Positions 47,823-55,043 of a stretch of DNA of 64,000 nucleotides are shown here, one piece after another (position 1 is the stretch's first letter; the number at the start of each line of letters is the position of its first letter). Location of the stretch: positions 74,637 to 138,636 of the forward strand of contig DPJD01000001.1 of NCBI GenBank assembly GCA_003543215.1. Reading direction: 5' to 3'. Below the pieces are notes generated by a model. The model was not told the origin of the DNA. It did no database searches and saw only the letters and a list, made by a program, of their open reading frames with translations. Both the position numbers and the translations under genes were made by a program. This DNA comes from Erysipelotrichaceae bacterium. Its GTDB lineage: Bacteria > Bacillota_I > Bacilli_A > Erysipelotrichales > Erysipelotrichaceae.

Positions 47823-48123
47823 TGCAAGTGTATTGATGCTCGTATTGGGAGCGAGTCTAGGCTTATTGCTAGCCATTGCTGGTAAATTCTTCCATGTTGA
47901 AGTGGATACACGTGTTGAGCAAATCACGAACATGTTGCCAGGTTATAACTGTGGCGCATGTGGTTATCCTGGTTGTGCTGGTTTGGCGGATGCTTTGGTC
48001 AGTGGTGAAGCAAAGAGTCCTACTCAATGTAAGCCTTCGACAGAAGCGCATCGCTCGCGTATCACTACTTTCATGGAAACAGGGATTGATCCTCAAGCTC
48101 CAAAAGAAGCCATTCAAGCTTAA
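47815..48123 (+). CDS. rnfB: Short RnfB lacking ferredoxin domains
   Basis: A 102-residue protein. It has the N-terminal membrane helix (about 4-23) and the first RnfB Fe-S motif: CGACGYPGC followed by a fourth cysteine in PTQCKP. It then ends after about 30 more residues. Ordinary RnfB continues with at least two [4Fe-4S] ferredoxin modules that take electrons from soluble ferredoxin. Here TAA (48121-48123) is followed by a terminator at once, so no ferredoxin domain is hidden by a frameshift. The last gene of the rnf operon. Confidence 0.88.
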   Translation: MLDASVLMLVLGASLGLLLAIAGKFFHVEVDTRVEQITNMLPGYNCGACGYPGCAGLADALVSGEAKSPTQCKPSTEAHRSRITTFMETGIDPQAPKEAIQA

Positions 48124-48129
48124 TTCATT

Positions 48130-48154
48130 AAGATCGTGAAAACGATCTTTTTTT
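48130..48154 (+). terminator. Intrinsic terminator of the rnf operon
   Basis: AAGATCGT / ACGATCTT stem (8 bp, loop GAAA) followed by seven T, 7 nt after the rnfB stop. Confidence 0.88.
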
Positions 48155-48203
48155 ATTTTAGGGGAACTTCTAAGAAATGCGTATCTAGTAGTGAGGTGTT
48201 TGT

Positions 48204-48569
48204 ATGAAAGGTGTGATTCAAGCGTATGCATTGTTGGTTGTGTGCCTTGGTGTTTCGTTAGGGATGATGATTGCTGTTCAATATGATGTCATGTTTTATA
48301 AGCATCAGTTCATTCTTAAGCAAAGCATGCAGGAGAGTATGTTGGAGAGTCTGGATATTCCATACCAAGAACGTGAAACATTTACTTTCAATCGTTTAGT
48401 GGAACTCTTGAAATTACGAATCGATCCACTCCGCAAAGCGAATATCAGCTTGATGGGCTTCAATGCACAGCCTTTAGCTCTCAGAGTAAGGCTTGAAGTG
48501 ATCACTAATGAAAGCATCACTCCTTATACCATACATCTCGATAAAACCATGATAGAGGTATCCCCATGA
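48204..48569 (+). CDS. Pilin-like membrane protein at head of Tad-like locus
   Basis: A 121-residue protein that begins MKG and goes straight into a hydrophobic helix (about 4-27), followed by a polar domain rich in beta-strand-like segments (LRVRLEVITNESITPYTIHL). This is the shape of a TadE/pseudopilin. I do not recognise the family. It is 4 nt overlapped with the SAF/CpaB gene, and the ribosome binding site GAGGTG precedes its ATG. Confidence 0.6.
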   Translation: MKGVIQAYALLVVCLGVSLGMMIAVQYDVMFYKHQFILKQSMQESMLESLDIPYQERETFTFNRLVELLKLRIDPLRKANISLMGFNAQPLALRVRLEVITNESITPYTIHLDKTMIEVSP

Positions 48570-49267
48570 AACAGAAATATTCATTATTGCATTTTGGTAT
48601 CGCTTTAGGTTTGTGCTTACTTGCGATTGGAGGCAGTTTGTTATACATTCACAATCAACTTGAACTGGTCGAAGTTTATGTTGCTAAAGATGAGTTATCA
48701 GCACGAACGCTAATAAGTGAAAATGACATCTATAAAATCAAAGTTCCTAAAGCTTATCTCAGTGAAGACGCCATTTTAGAGAAGGATCAGATGCTCGGTA
48801 AGTATGTCAAGATCGATGCCTCGATCCCAAAGGGCAGTCTTATTTACAAATCTACGATTGAGTCATTGGATGAATCGATCGATCAACCCAGTCTTTTATT
48901 GAGAAGCAATCAAGCGGTTTATGCAATTGATGTAAGTTTAACCAGTACTTCGGGGAATACGCTGCAAATCGGTTCCAAAGTCGATATTTATGGGACTTTG
49001 AAAGTAGGACGAGAAACTAAGGTTGATTTGTTATTCAAACAAGTGCGAGTCATCAGTGTTAAAGATAAAAACGGGAATGAAGTGGATCGTAAGAGTAATC
49101 AAATGCCTAAGCTTTTATTGGTAGCATTTGATCAAATAGAGATTCCTTTGATCACCAAGTTGATTGCGATGGGAGAGATCACCATTACACCTACCGCAGA
49201 GTTCTTTAGTGAGGATGAATGTGTCCTCAATGAACAATCGCTATTATTGGATAACTTGTATGCTTGA
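48566..49267 (+). CDS. SAF-domain protein, CpaB/RcpC-like
   Basis: A 233-residue protein with an N-terminal membrane helix (about 9-28) and a SAF domain (about 34-100: VEVYVAKDELSARTLISENDIYKI and MLGKYVKIDASIPKGSLI), the organisation of CpaB/RcpC from Tad pilus loci. In diderms CpaB works with the outer-membrane secretin; there is no such membrane or gene here, so it may contact peptidoglycan or the pilus. Overlaps both neighbours (4 and 8 nt). Confidence 0.78.
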   Translation: MKQKYSLLHFGIALGLCLLAIGGSLLYIHNQLELVEVYVAKDELSARTLISENDIYKIKVPKAYLSEDAILEKDQMLGKYVKIDASIPKGSLIYKSTIESLDESIDQPSLLLRSNQAVYAIDVSLTSTSGNTLQIGSKVDIYGTLKVGRETKVDLLFKQVRVISVKDKNGNEVDRKSNQMPKLLLVAFDQIEIPLITKLIAMGEITITPTAEFFSEDECVLNEQSLLLDNLYA

Positions 49268-50276
49268 GAACTTTGATTTTGGGGTGATTCAAACGTATGT
49301 GGATGATCCACTGATTACGGATATCAATTACAATGGTCGTCAATGTTGGATCGATCATTTACGGAAGGGGCGTTATCCTTTAGCGCCATTCGATGCGCAT
49401 GAGGCGATGCAGATCCTGGTGTATAAGATTGCGAACTATGTGAATCTACCTTTCAATGCGACAAGTCCTGTCTTGGAGGCAGAAACCGATAGCTTGCGTA
49501 TCAGTCTTTTACATCCAAGTATCGCTAAAGGAGGTCTTAGCCTGTCATTGCGCAAAACGCCTGCTGTATGCCGTTTACACGATACTGAGACAGGTATCAA
49601 GGCGTACGCACCGGAATGGGTGATTGCCCTATTACAGGAAGCCGTCAAACATCGAAAGAATATCCTTGTGAGTGGACTTCCGGGTTCAGGTAAGACGGAG
49701 TTTGTGAAATATCTCATGGAGAGTATTCCTGCGCATGAGCGTGTCATCACGATTGAAGACAGTTTGGAACTTCGTTATGGAGATATCCATCCAACGAAAG
49801 ATCATGTGATGCTTAAAGTTCAAGAACGCTTTGGTTATGAGCAAGCCATCAAGACAAGCTTACGTCAAAGACCAGACTGGATTTGTGTATCAGAAGTTCG
49901 TGGATCTGAAATCATGTATCTCTTGCAGAGTATATCGACAGGTACCAGTTTGATCAGTACCATCCATGCGGAAAGTGCCTTTGCGATACCAGCACGCATG
50001 TTGATGCTGATGCCGGGTTTTGATTTAAATAATCAGAGTCTACTCACCATGATTCACGATTGTATCGATTTTGGTATTCATTTGGAAGTCAATCATGATG
50101 GACAGAAAGTAGTGCGATCGATTCGTGAATTGGTCCAATTTAAAATCAATGAGAACTATGAACAAGAAAAGAAAACGATCTATCAATGCGATGATAAAAA
50201 CAAAACCATTCGCTACCAGAGCTTATTCACAAATAAGAAAACTAAGATTCCGAGAACTCCTATGGATCTTCAGTGA
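49260..50276 (+). CDS. tadA: Tad-type secretion ATPase (TadA/CpaF-like)
   Basis: A 338-residue PilT/VirB11-family ATPase powering pilus assembly. Motifs: Walker A SGLPGSGKTEF (about 138-148), ITIEDSLELR (Asp box), Walker B-like WICVSEVRGSE (about 211-221), and the His box STIHAESA. It is short: typical CpaF is 430-500 residues, because much of the N-terminal domain is missing. The ATG at 49260 overlaps the CpaB stop by 8 nt; an in-frame start at 49164 lies deep in cpaB and is unlikely. Confidence 0.88.
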   Translation: MLENFDFGVIQTYVDDPLITDINYNGRQCWIDHLRKGRYPLAPFDAHEAMQILVYKIANYVNLPFNATSPVLEAETDSLRISLLHPSIAKGGLSLSLRKTPAVCRLHDTETGIKAYAPEWVIALLQEAVKHRKNILVSGLPGSGKTEFVKYLMESIPAHERVITIEDSLELRYGDIHPTKDHVMLKVQERFGYEQAIKTSLRQRPDWICVSEVRGSEIMYLLQSISTGTSLISTIHAESAFAIPARMLMLMPGFDLNNQSLLTMIHDCIDFGIHLEVNHDGQKVVRSIRELVQFKINENYEQEKKTIYQCDDKNKTIRYQSLFTNKKTKIPRTPMDLQ

Positions 50277-50970
50277 GTTGGCATTGACGATTTGGGTCGC
50301 AACGCGCTTTGGACTTCCACGTCAATCCATTTTGATTCTATTTATCACAACGATTGCTTTGACGCCCATCTTCTTTCGGTATCAATTGCAATGGATCAAA
50401 CAAGAACAAGCTTTCTTTAATCTAACGGATTTCCTTCAGCAATTCATTGCGAGCTTCAAATCACATCCTAAGATCTATGCGGCACTTTTGGAGTGCGAGG
50501 ATATCACACAGAATCAGTTACATAAAGATGTCAGACATTGGATTGAAGGTCTAGAGAAGGGTGGATATCCTCAGGAACACGCAAAAGCTTTCATGGCGAA
50601 ATATGGGCATTTCACCATCGGTAATATGGTCCATCTCATGTTGGCGGTAGAAAACTATGGTAGCTTCCATTATGCCGAAGGGTTTGAAATCATCCAAGAT
50701 GACATTGAAGAGTGGATTGAAGACACTTATGCCTTTAAACAGGAACAGATTCAAACTCAGCGCAAGATCCAAATCCTATCCCTATTCTCAATGGGCATCG
50801 CCTATATGAGCCACAACATGCTTTTCAAATCCGATATGGTCAGTGAACTAGGCTTCTATCATACAAGTCTATTGTTATTCTTTGGCTTGATTCTACTGAC
50901 GTTGTTTTTTGCTCAAAAGATGATCGCGGTACCTTGGATTGAGAAGAAGGAGTTGATATGGAACGCATGA
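50191..50970 (+). CDS. tadB: TadB-like platform protein
   Basis: A protein of about 259 residues with two N-terminal helices, a cytoplasmic helical domain (about 60-180, with HKDVRHWIEGLEKGG and IGNMVHLMLAVENYGSF) and two C-terminal helices, fitting TadB, an inner-membrane platform protein. Divergent, so assigned by position between TadA and TadC. The start is uncertain: ATG 50191, 50158 or 50125 all lie inside tadA in another frame and none has a clear ribosome binding site. The overlap with tadA is thus at least 86 nt. Confidence 0.7.
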   Translation: MIKTKPFATRAYSQIRKLRFRELLWIFSELALTIWVATRFGLPRQSILILFITTIALTPIFFRYQLQWIKQEQAFFNLTDFLQQFIASFKSHPKIYAALLECEDITQNQLHKDVRHWIEGLEKGGYPQEHAKAFMAKYGHFTIGNMVHLMLAVENYGSFHYAEGFEIIQDDIEEWIEDTYAFKQEQIQTQRKIQILSLFSMGIAYMSHNMLFKSDMVSELGFYHTSLLLFFGLILLTLFFAQKMIAVPWIEKKELIWNA

Positions 50971-51704
50971 TCCTGAGTGTCATCTTCTTGATTTTATGGA
51001 AGTTAGGAGATCCTTGGTTGAATGATCATGTCATGTTATTCCGTGAAAAGACCTGTGATCACTTAGAAGCAGTTCTCAAGATCAAGTTGGATCAAAAATG
51101 GATGCTGGACCGTATTCAAGGTTTGAAATATGTTCGATACATGATTCTACTCATCATCTTGGACATACGATTCAGTTATTTAGTCTTATTTGTTTTGACC
51201 TTCGTATTCAAATCCCCATACATCCGATTGAGACATAAGGCTAAGCAACACATTCAATTGGTTCGCTACCAATTTCCAATCTACCTCAGACAACTCCAAA
51301 TCCTTTTACAAAACAATACCGTTGTGAATGCAGTTGAACTATCTTTAGCTTATGTTCCCGATGTACTCAAGGAAGATATCCATATCTTCCATACGTCTCT
51401 TTTAGAAGACTCTCGTTCACTCAACACCTACATATCACAAATGCAGGCATACCAACTTCCTGAGATTACCCGTGCTTTTAAATGGTTGTATCGTTATCAA
51501 AGCATTGGGAGCCAAGATGCTTATCGTCAGTTTAATCGAATGATTCTATCGACATCGAAATGGCTGCGTCAAGCACGTATCCATCAAAAACAGAATGCCG
51601 TTGGAATATATCAATGGATGGGGATGTTGCCATTGGTGGGTGTCACCCTGGTCTTCATCTCAGCCATGTTAAGTGTCGCACTGACACTCTTTGAAAGGGG
51701 GTGA
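50958..51704 (+). CDS. tadC: TadC-like platform protein
   Basis: A 248-residue protein with N-terminal helices, a cytoplasmic segment and a C-terminal hydrophobic helix (MGMLPLVGVTLVFISAMLSVALTL). It matches TadC by size, topology and position after TadB. TadB and TadC together form the membrane platform that inserts pilins. ATG at 50958 follows AAGAAGGAG; it overlaps tadB by 13 nt. Sequence is divergent. Confidence 0.68.
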   Translation: MERMILSVIFLILWKLGDPWLNDHVMLFREKTCDHLEAVLKIKLDQKWMLDRIQGLKYVRYMILLIILDIRFSYLVLFVLTFVFKSPYIRLRHKAKQHIQLVRYQFPIYLRQLQILLQNNTVVNAVELSLAYVPDVLKEDIHIFHTSLLEDSRSLNTYISQMQAYQLPEITRAFKWLYRYQSIGSQDAYRQFNRMILSTSKWLRQARIHQKQNAVGIYQWMGMLPLVGVTLVFISAMLSVALTLFERG

Positions 51705-51708
51705 ACAC

Positions 51709-51852
51709 ATGAAGGCGTTTTTTGAAGAATATGGTTTGGTATTGGTCGTAACCGTCATCGCAACGGGTATGATTACGTTCTCGGAGACTTTTAAGACAAC
51801 GATGCAAACAACTCTTGAAACTCAATGGTCAGAAATGACGACAGGTAGCTGA
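51709..51852 (+). CDS. 47-residue Flp-like peptide
   Basis: A tiny open frame preceded by a very strong ribosome binding site, AAAGGGGGTG. The product starts MKAFFEEYGLVLVVTVIATG: an EEYG followed by a hydrophobic helix (about 9-24) resembles the EYGL core of Flp pilins. It has no leader before that core. The remainder is a Thr/Gln-rich amphipathic stretch ending TTGS. It is most likely the major subunit of the Tad-like system. The stop overlaps the next ATG by one base (TGATG). Confidence 0.65.
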   Translation: MKAFFEEYGLVLVVTVIATGMITFSETFKTTMQTTLETQWSEMTTGS

Positions 51853-52190
51853 TGAAAGGTGCGTTTGAAACCGCCTTGGTCATGATGTTTGGAATGATGT
51901 TCATGGTTATGGGGATGGATTATCTGAAAGTGGTTGTGATGAACAATCAAGCACGTTTATTGGCTGAAAGCAGCTTGGCGATCTTGGAGAGCCAGAATCG
52001 TTATGATGCATCCGTTCAGATTTTAATTGACCAAAACAAAGCGTATTGCTCATCTTGCATCTTGGTGATTGAACCCCACTCTGATCACCCAGGACGATTC
52101 CGCGTCATTGTTAATTATCCTATTGAACTAAAACACATCAACTATCACACCATGGCTAAACTTGAGCTTCTGAGTCGACCCTTAAGTTAG
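51852..52190 (+). CDS. TadE-like pseudopilin
   Basis: A 112-residue protein that starts MKGAFETALVMMFGMM, with an AFExA in place of the TadE AxxEFA, then a hydrophobic helix (about 7-30) and a polar domain with a CSSC pair (about 62-65). Fits the minor-pilin role of TadE. Last gene of the Tad-like cluster; no prepilin peptidase follows. Confidence 0.65.
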   Translation: MKGAFETALVMMFGMMFMVMGMDYLKVVVMNNQARLLAESSLAILESQNRYDASVQILIDQNKAYCSSCILVIEPHSDHPGRFRVIVNYPIELKHINYHTMAKLELLSRPLS

Positions 52191-52228
52191 TGCAGTAATC
52201 TGCACTTTCTTTGCATGAGCTTTTACGT

Positions 52229-52241
52229 TAAAATTAAACTA
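52229..52241 (+). promoter_or_regulatory. -10-like box and probable leaderless start of coaX
   Basis: TAAAAT (52229-52234), then 6 nt, then the ATG at 52241; no Shine-Dalgarno sequence. Confidence 0.45.
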
Positions 52242-53002
52242 TGTTAATCACCATCGATATCGGCAATTCCAACATTGTCTGTGTAGTTTATTCCAATCAA
52301 AAAGAGAGTTTGTATGACAAACGTTTTGAAACCATCAAAGAAAACATTGAAGAAGCTTATTCAAAGTTTGTTAAAGAAGAATTGTTGTTTTTAAAAGAGC
52401 GCTATGACTGTGAAGCGGTCATGCTTAGCAATGTCGTCCCTTCAATCGATAAGGTTGTATTCAGTGCCTTGAAAGAAGTTTTAGCGATTGATGTCTATCG
52501 CTGTGATTTGAGTACTGTCCCCAACTTCAAAGTGATGTTGGATGATCCACTTGAACTTGGAGCAGATTTCATTGCGACCAGCTATGGGGCAATAGCAAAA
52601 TATCCACTGCCGATTATTGTGGCAGATCTAGGCTCTGCGACGAAAGTCAGTGCTTTGAATTTGGAGGGTGATTTTGCTGGTGGGATCATTATGCCTGGTT
52701 TGAGGATCGCTCAAGATGCGCTTAATCGTTTTATTCCACACTTGCCGCAAATTCCGCTTGTAGTGCCTGAATCAGTTTTAGGTAGCGATACGATCACAGC
52801 TATGCAGGCGGGGTTGATGTATTCTACAATTGATTCCATTGAGGGAATCGCAGCACGCATCGAGTCAAGTTTCAATTCAAAATGCACTAAAATATTGACT
52901 GGTGGTCTATCTGTTTTGATTCATAAGGATACAAAAGACTTTGTCTATGAGCCTTATTTATTAAATGAAGGCTTGTTTGAAATCTACCAACTTTTAAAGT
53001 AA
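52241..53002 (+). CDS. coaX: Type III pantothenate kinase
   Basis: A 253-residue ASKHA-fold kinase that phosphorylates pantothenate, the first CoA step. Motifs: DIGNSNIVCV (residues 5-14), the pantothenate-binding GADFIATSYGA (about 108-118, usually GADR), DLGSATKVSAL (about 130-140) and GGLSVLI near the end. The Asp-to-Phe-type change in GADF differs from the usual GADR(V/I). Length standard. Confidence 0.92.
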   Translation: MLITIDIGNSNIVCVVYSNQKESLYDKRFETIKENIEEAYSKFVKEELLFLKERYDCEAVMLSNVVPSIDKVVFSALKEVLAIDVYRCDLSTVPNFKVMLDDPLELGADFIATSYGAIAKYPLPIIVADLGSATKVSALNLEGDFAGGIIMPGLRIAQDALNRFIPHLPQIPLVVPESVLGSDTITAMQAGLMYSTIDSIEGIAARIESSFNSKCTKILTGGLSVLIHKDTKDFVYEPYLLNEGLFEIYQLLK

Positions 53003-53075
53003 ATTATTTTGGATTAAAATTATGATTTAGTCTTTACTTTAATTCGCAAATACGCTAAAATAACACTTGCCTTAT

Positions 53076-53154
53076 GGCGATCGTGGCGAAGTTGGTTAAC
53101 GCACCGGATTGTGGTTCCGGCATTTCGCGGGTTCGAGCCCCGTCGGTCGCCCCA
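53076..53154 (+). tRNA. tRNA-His (GTG)
   Basis: Cloverleaf folds cleanly: acceptor GCGATCG pairs with CGGTCGC (one G-T), anticodon stem CCGGA/TCCGG with loop TTGTGGT and anticodon GTG (53111-53113), T loop GTTCGAG. Discriminator C73 faces a G at -1 (53076), the tRNA-His identity pair, and CCA (53152-53154) is encoded. Confidence 0.96.
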
Positions 53155-53166
53155 TTAGATATAAAC

Positions 53167-53189
53167 AAAGAAGCACTGCTTCTTTTTTT
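53167..53189 (+). terminator. Intrinsic terminator after tRNA-His
   Basis: AAAGAAGC / GCTTCTTT stem (8 bp, loop ACT) with a seven-T tail. Confidence 0.8.
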
Positions 53190-53215
53190 ATTTAATTTGT
53201 TGATTTATTGAAACA

Positions 53216-53230
53216 ATGTAAAATTTACAT
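53216..53230. promoter_or_regulatory. Perfect palindrome upstream of the opp promoter (candidate operator)
   Basis: ATGTAAA-A-TTTACAT is a 7-1-7 perfect inverted repeat 48 nt upstream of the -35 box. It does not match CodY, Rex or cre patterns that I know. AT-rich context makes chance possible. Confidence 0.4.
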
Positions 53231-53278
53231 TTTATTGTAATAAGATGAAAAGAAAATGATATTTTAGTGAAATAATTG

Positions 53279-53306
53279 TTGACACGGCATTTTCATACGC
53301 TATAAT
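53279..53306 (+). promoter_or_regulatory. Promoter of the opp operon
   Basis: TTGACA (53279-53284) and TATAAT (53301-53306) with a 16-nt spacer; about 25-nt leader with AAAGGAAAGGAAG before oppA. Confidence 0.88.
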
Positions 53307-53336
53307 AACGACATAAAAGGAAAGGAAGTTGAAGAT

Positions 53337-54980
53337 ATGAAGAAAATACTGATTTTCATCTTAGCTTCGTTGTTGTTCGTTGGCTGTTCTTCTGCCACTC
53401 CAACACCTGAAGCTACCCCAAAAGTTCTTCGTGTAGCATTTGGAGGAGATGTGCTTTCATTGGACTCTAGCGTTGCGACCGATGGTGTATCGTTTGAAGT
53501 TCTAACAGCGTTCACAGAAGGTTTGGTTGAATATGATGCAAATGATGCAATTCTACCTGGTTCGGGCGCAGCGGAAAGCTGGGAAGTCTCTGAAGATGGT
53601 TTGGAATATGTGTTTAAATTGAAAGAAAATGCAGTTTGGTCGAATGGCGATCCAGTTACAGCGAATGATTTCGTATTCGCATGGCGTCGCTTGGTTGATC
53701 CTGCAATGGCAAATGAATATTCCTTGATGGCGCAAAATGCAAAATTGAAGAATGCAGATGCTGTTATTGCTGGCGATCTACCTCTTGATCAATTAGGTGT
53801 TGAAGCCGTTGATGACACGACTTTAAAAGTGACTCTAGAAGCACAAGTTCCTTGGTTTATTGCTTTGATGACATTCCCATCATTCTTCCCATTGAATGAA
53901 AAGTTTGTTACTGAAGCAGGAGACAACTATGCGACAGGTCCAGATTTCTTGTTATCGAACAGTGCCTTTGTTCTAACAGAATGGATTCAAGGTTCTAAGA
54001 TCGTTCTTGCTAAGAATGAAAAATACTATGATGCAGCTAAGGTTGCGATTGACGGTGTCGATATCACAGTCATTGCTGATCCTCAAACTGTAAAATTACA
54101 ATATGATCAAGGTAATTTAGATGTTGCTTCAATGTCAGGTGACTTGGTAACAGGCTATGTTGGTACAGATGATTTCACACCAATTCGTAAAGGTTACACA
54201 TGGTTCATGCCATTCAACCAAAAATCTACGAATCCTGCAATGTTGAATGAAAACTTCCGACTTGCGATTGCTTGGGCATTTGATCGCAGCTTTATCGTTG
54301 ACGAAAAATTGAATGATGGATCGATCGTTGCGGATGGTTTTGTCCCTCGTGGTCTATCCAGTAGTTCAGAAGGTGTGGATTTCCGTGATTCAGCTCCAAA
54401 GTACTTTGGTTACGATCCAGCGCAAGCACTTGCTTACTGGGAAGCTGCTAAAGCAGAATTAGGTACGGATACCGTTACATTTGAACTCTTAGTTGGTACA
54501 CCTGGGGATGACTCTGGTTTGGCAACAGGTGCTCCTGAATACATTAAAGCTGAAGTAGAAAAGAATCTTCCTGGCGTAACAGTCAATATCAAAACGGTTC
54601 TTAAAAAAGAACGTTTGGAACTGATGAATCCGACTCGTGCAGAATACGATGTCGCTATGACTCGTTGGGGTCCTGACTATGCCGATCCTCTAACTTATTT
54701 ACAAGATCTCTTAGTTTCGACATCAAATTACAACTATGGAAACTGGGTTGACACAACTTATGATGCTTTGGTAGCGGATGTTGCACCAGGTGGAGCATTT
54801 GCAGCAGATGCAGATGTCCGTTGGGATAAGCTCGTTGAAGTAGAGGCATATGCCTTGAATAAAGCTGTTGTTGTGCCAATGTGGCAAACCGGTGCGGCAA
54901 TGGTCATCAAGCCAAATGTCGACGGAATTGAATACCATGTCTTAGGTTTAACCAATTACAAACGCACAACGATTAACTAA
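53337..54980 (+). CDS. oppA: Oligopeptide ABC transporter substrate-binding lipoprotein
   Basis: A 547-residue extracellular binding protein (SBP family 5) anchored by a lipid: MKKILIFILASLLFVGCSS, Cys17. After a short Thr/Pro linker, LRVAFGGDVLSLDSSVATDGVS is the start of the fold, with typical SBP5 blocks YVFKLKENAVWSNGDPVTANDFVFAWRRL and NFRLAIAWAFDR. It captures peptides for OppBCDF. It is separated from oppB by a hairpin, so it should be the most abundant product. Confidence 0.95.
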   Translation: MKKILIFILASLLFVGCSSATPTPEATPKVLRVAFGGDVLSLDSSVATDGVSFEVLTAFTEGLVEYDANDAILPGSGAAESWEVSEDGLEYVFKLKENAVWSNGDPVTANDFVFAWRRLVDPAMANEYSLMAQNAKLKNADAVIAGDLPLDQLGVEAVDDTTLKVTLEAQVPWFIALMTFPSFFPLNEKFVTEAGDNYATGPDFLLSNSAFVLTEWIQGSKIVLAKNEKYYDAAKVAIDGVDITVIADPQTVKLQYDQGNLDVASMSGDLVTGYVGTDDFTPIRKGYTWFMPFNQKSTNPAMLNENFRLAIAWAFDRSFIVDEKLNDGSIVADGFVPRGLSSSSEGVDFRDSAPKYFGYDPAQALAYWEAAKAELGTDTVTFELLVGTPGDDSGLATGAPEYIKAEVEKNLPGVTVNIKTVLKKERLELMNPTRAEYDVAMTRWGPDYADPLTYLQDLLVSTSNYNYGNWVDTTYDALVADVAPGGAFAADADVRWDKLVEVEAYALNKAVVVPMWQTGAAMVIKPNVDGIEYHVLGLTNYKRTTIN

Positions 54981-54990
54981 TGCGTGATGC

Positions 54991-55022
54991 AATGGGAACC
55001 TTCTAAAAGAGGTTCCCATTTT
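54991..55022 (+). terminator. Attenuator-like hairpin between oppA and oppB
   Basis: AATGGGAACCT / AGGTTCCCATT stem (11 bp, 8-nt loop) followed by only four T (TTTTAC). Likely partial terminator or 3' stabiliser giving more OppA than OppBCDF. Confidence 0.75.
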
Positions 55023-55043
55023 ACACGATGAAAGGAGACCACT

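Larger units (their letters stand above)
53003..53336. other. 334-nt intergenic region coaX-oppA
   Basis: Contains the tRNA-His gene, its terminator, a 15-nt AT-rich palindrome and the oppA promoter. The 73 nt directly after coaX hold no clear hairpin terminator; candidate promoter for the tRNA is not obvious (TAAAAT at 53056-53061 is possible). Confidence 0.8.

Noticed and set aside
47815..48200. Frameshift truncating rnfB
   Set aside because: After the TAA there is an intrinsic terminator and only 80 nt to the next gene; no cysteine-rich ferredoxin remnant is present in any frame.
49164..49259. 96-nt N-terminal extension of the Tad ATPase
   Set aside because: It is entirely within the cpaB coding region, and its translation is unlike any ATPase N terminus; the ATG at 49260 is better.
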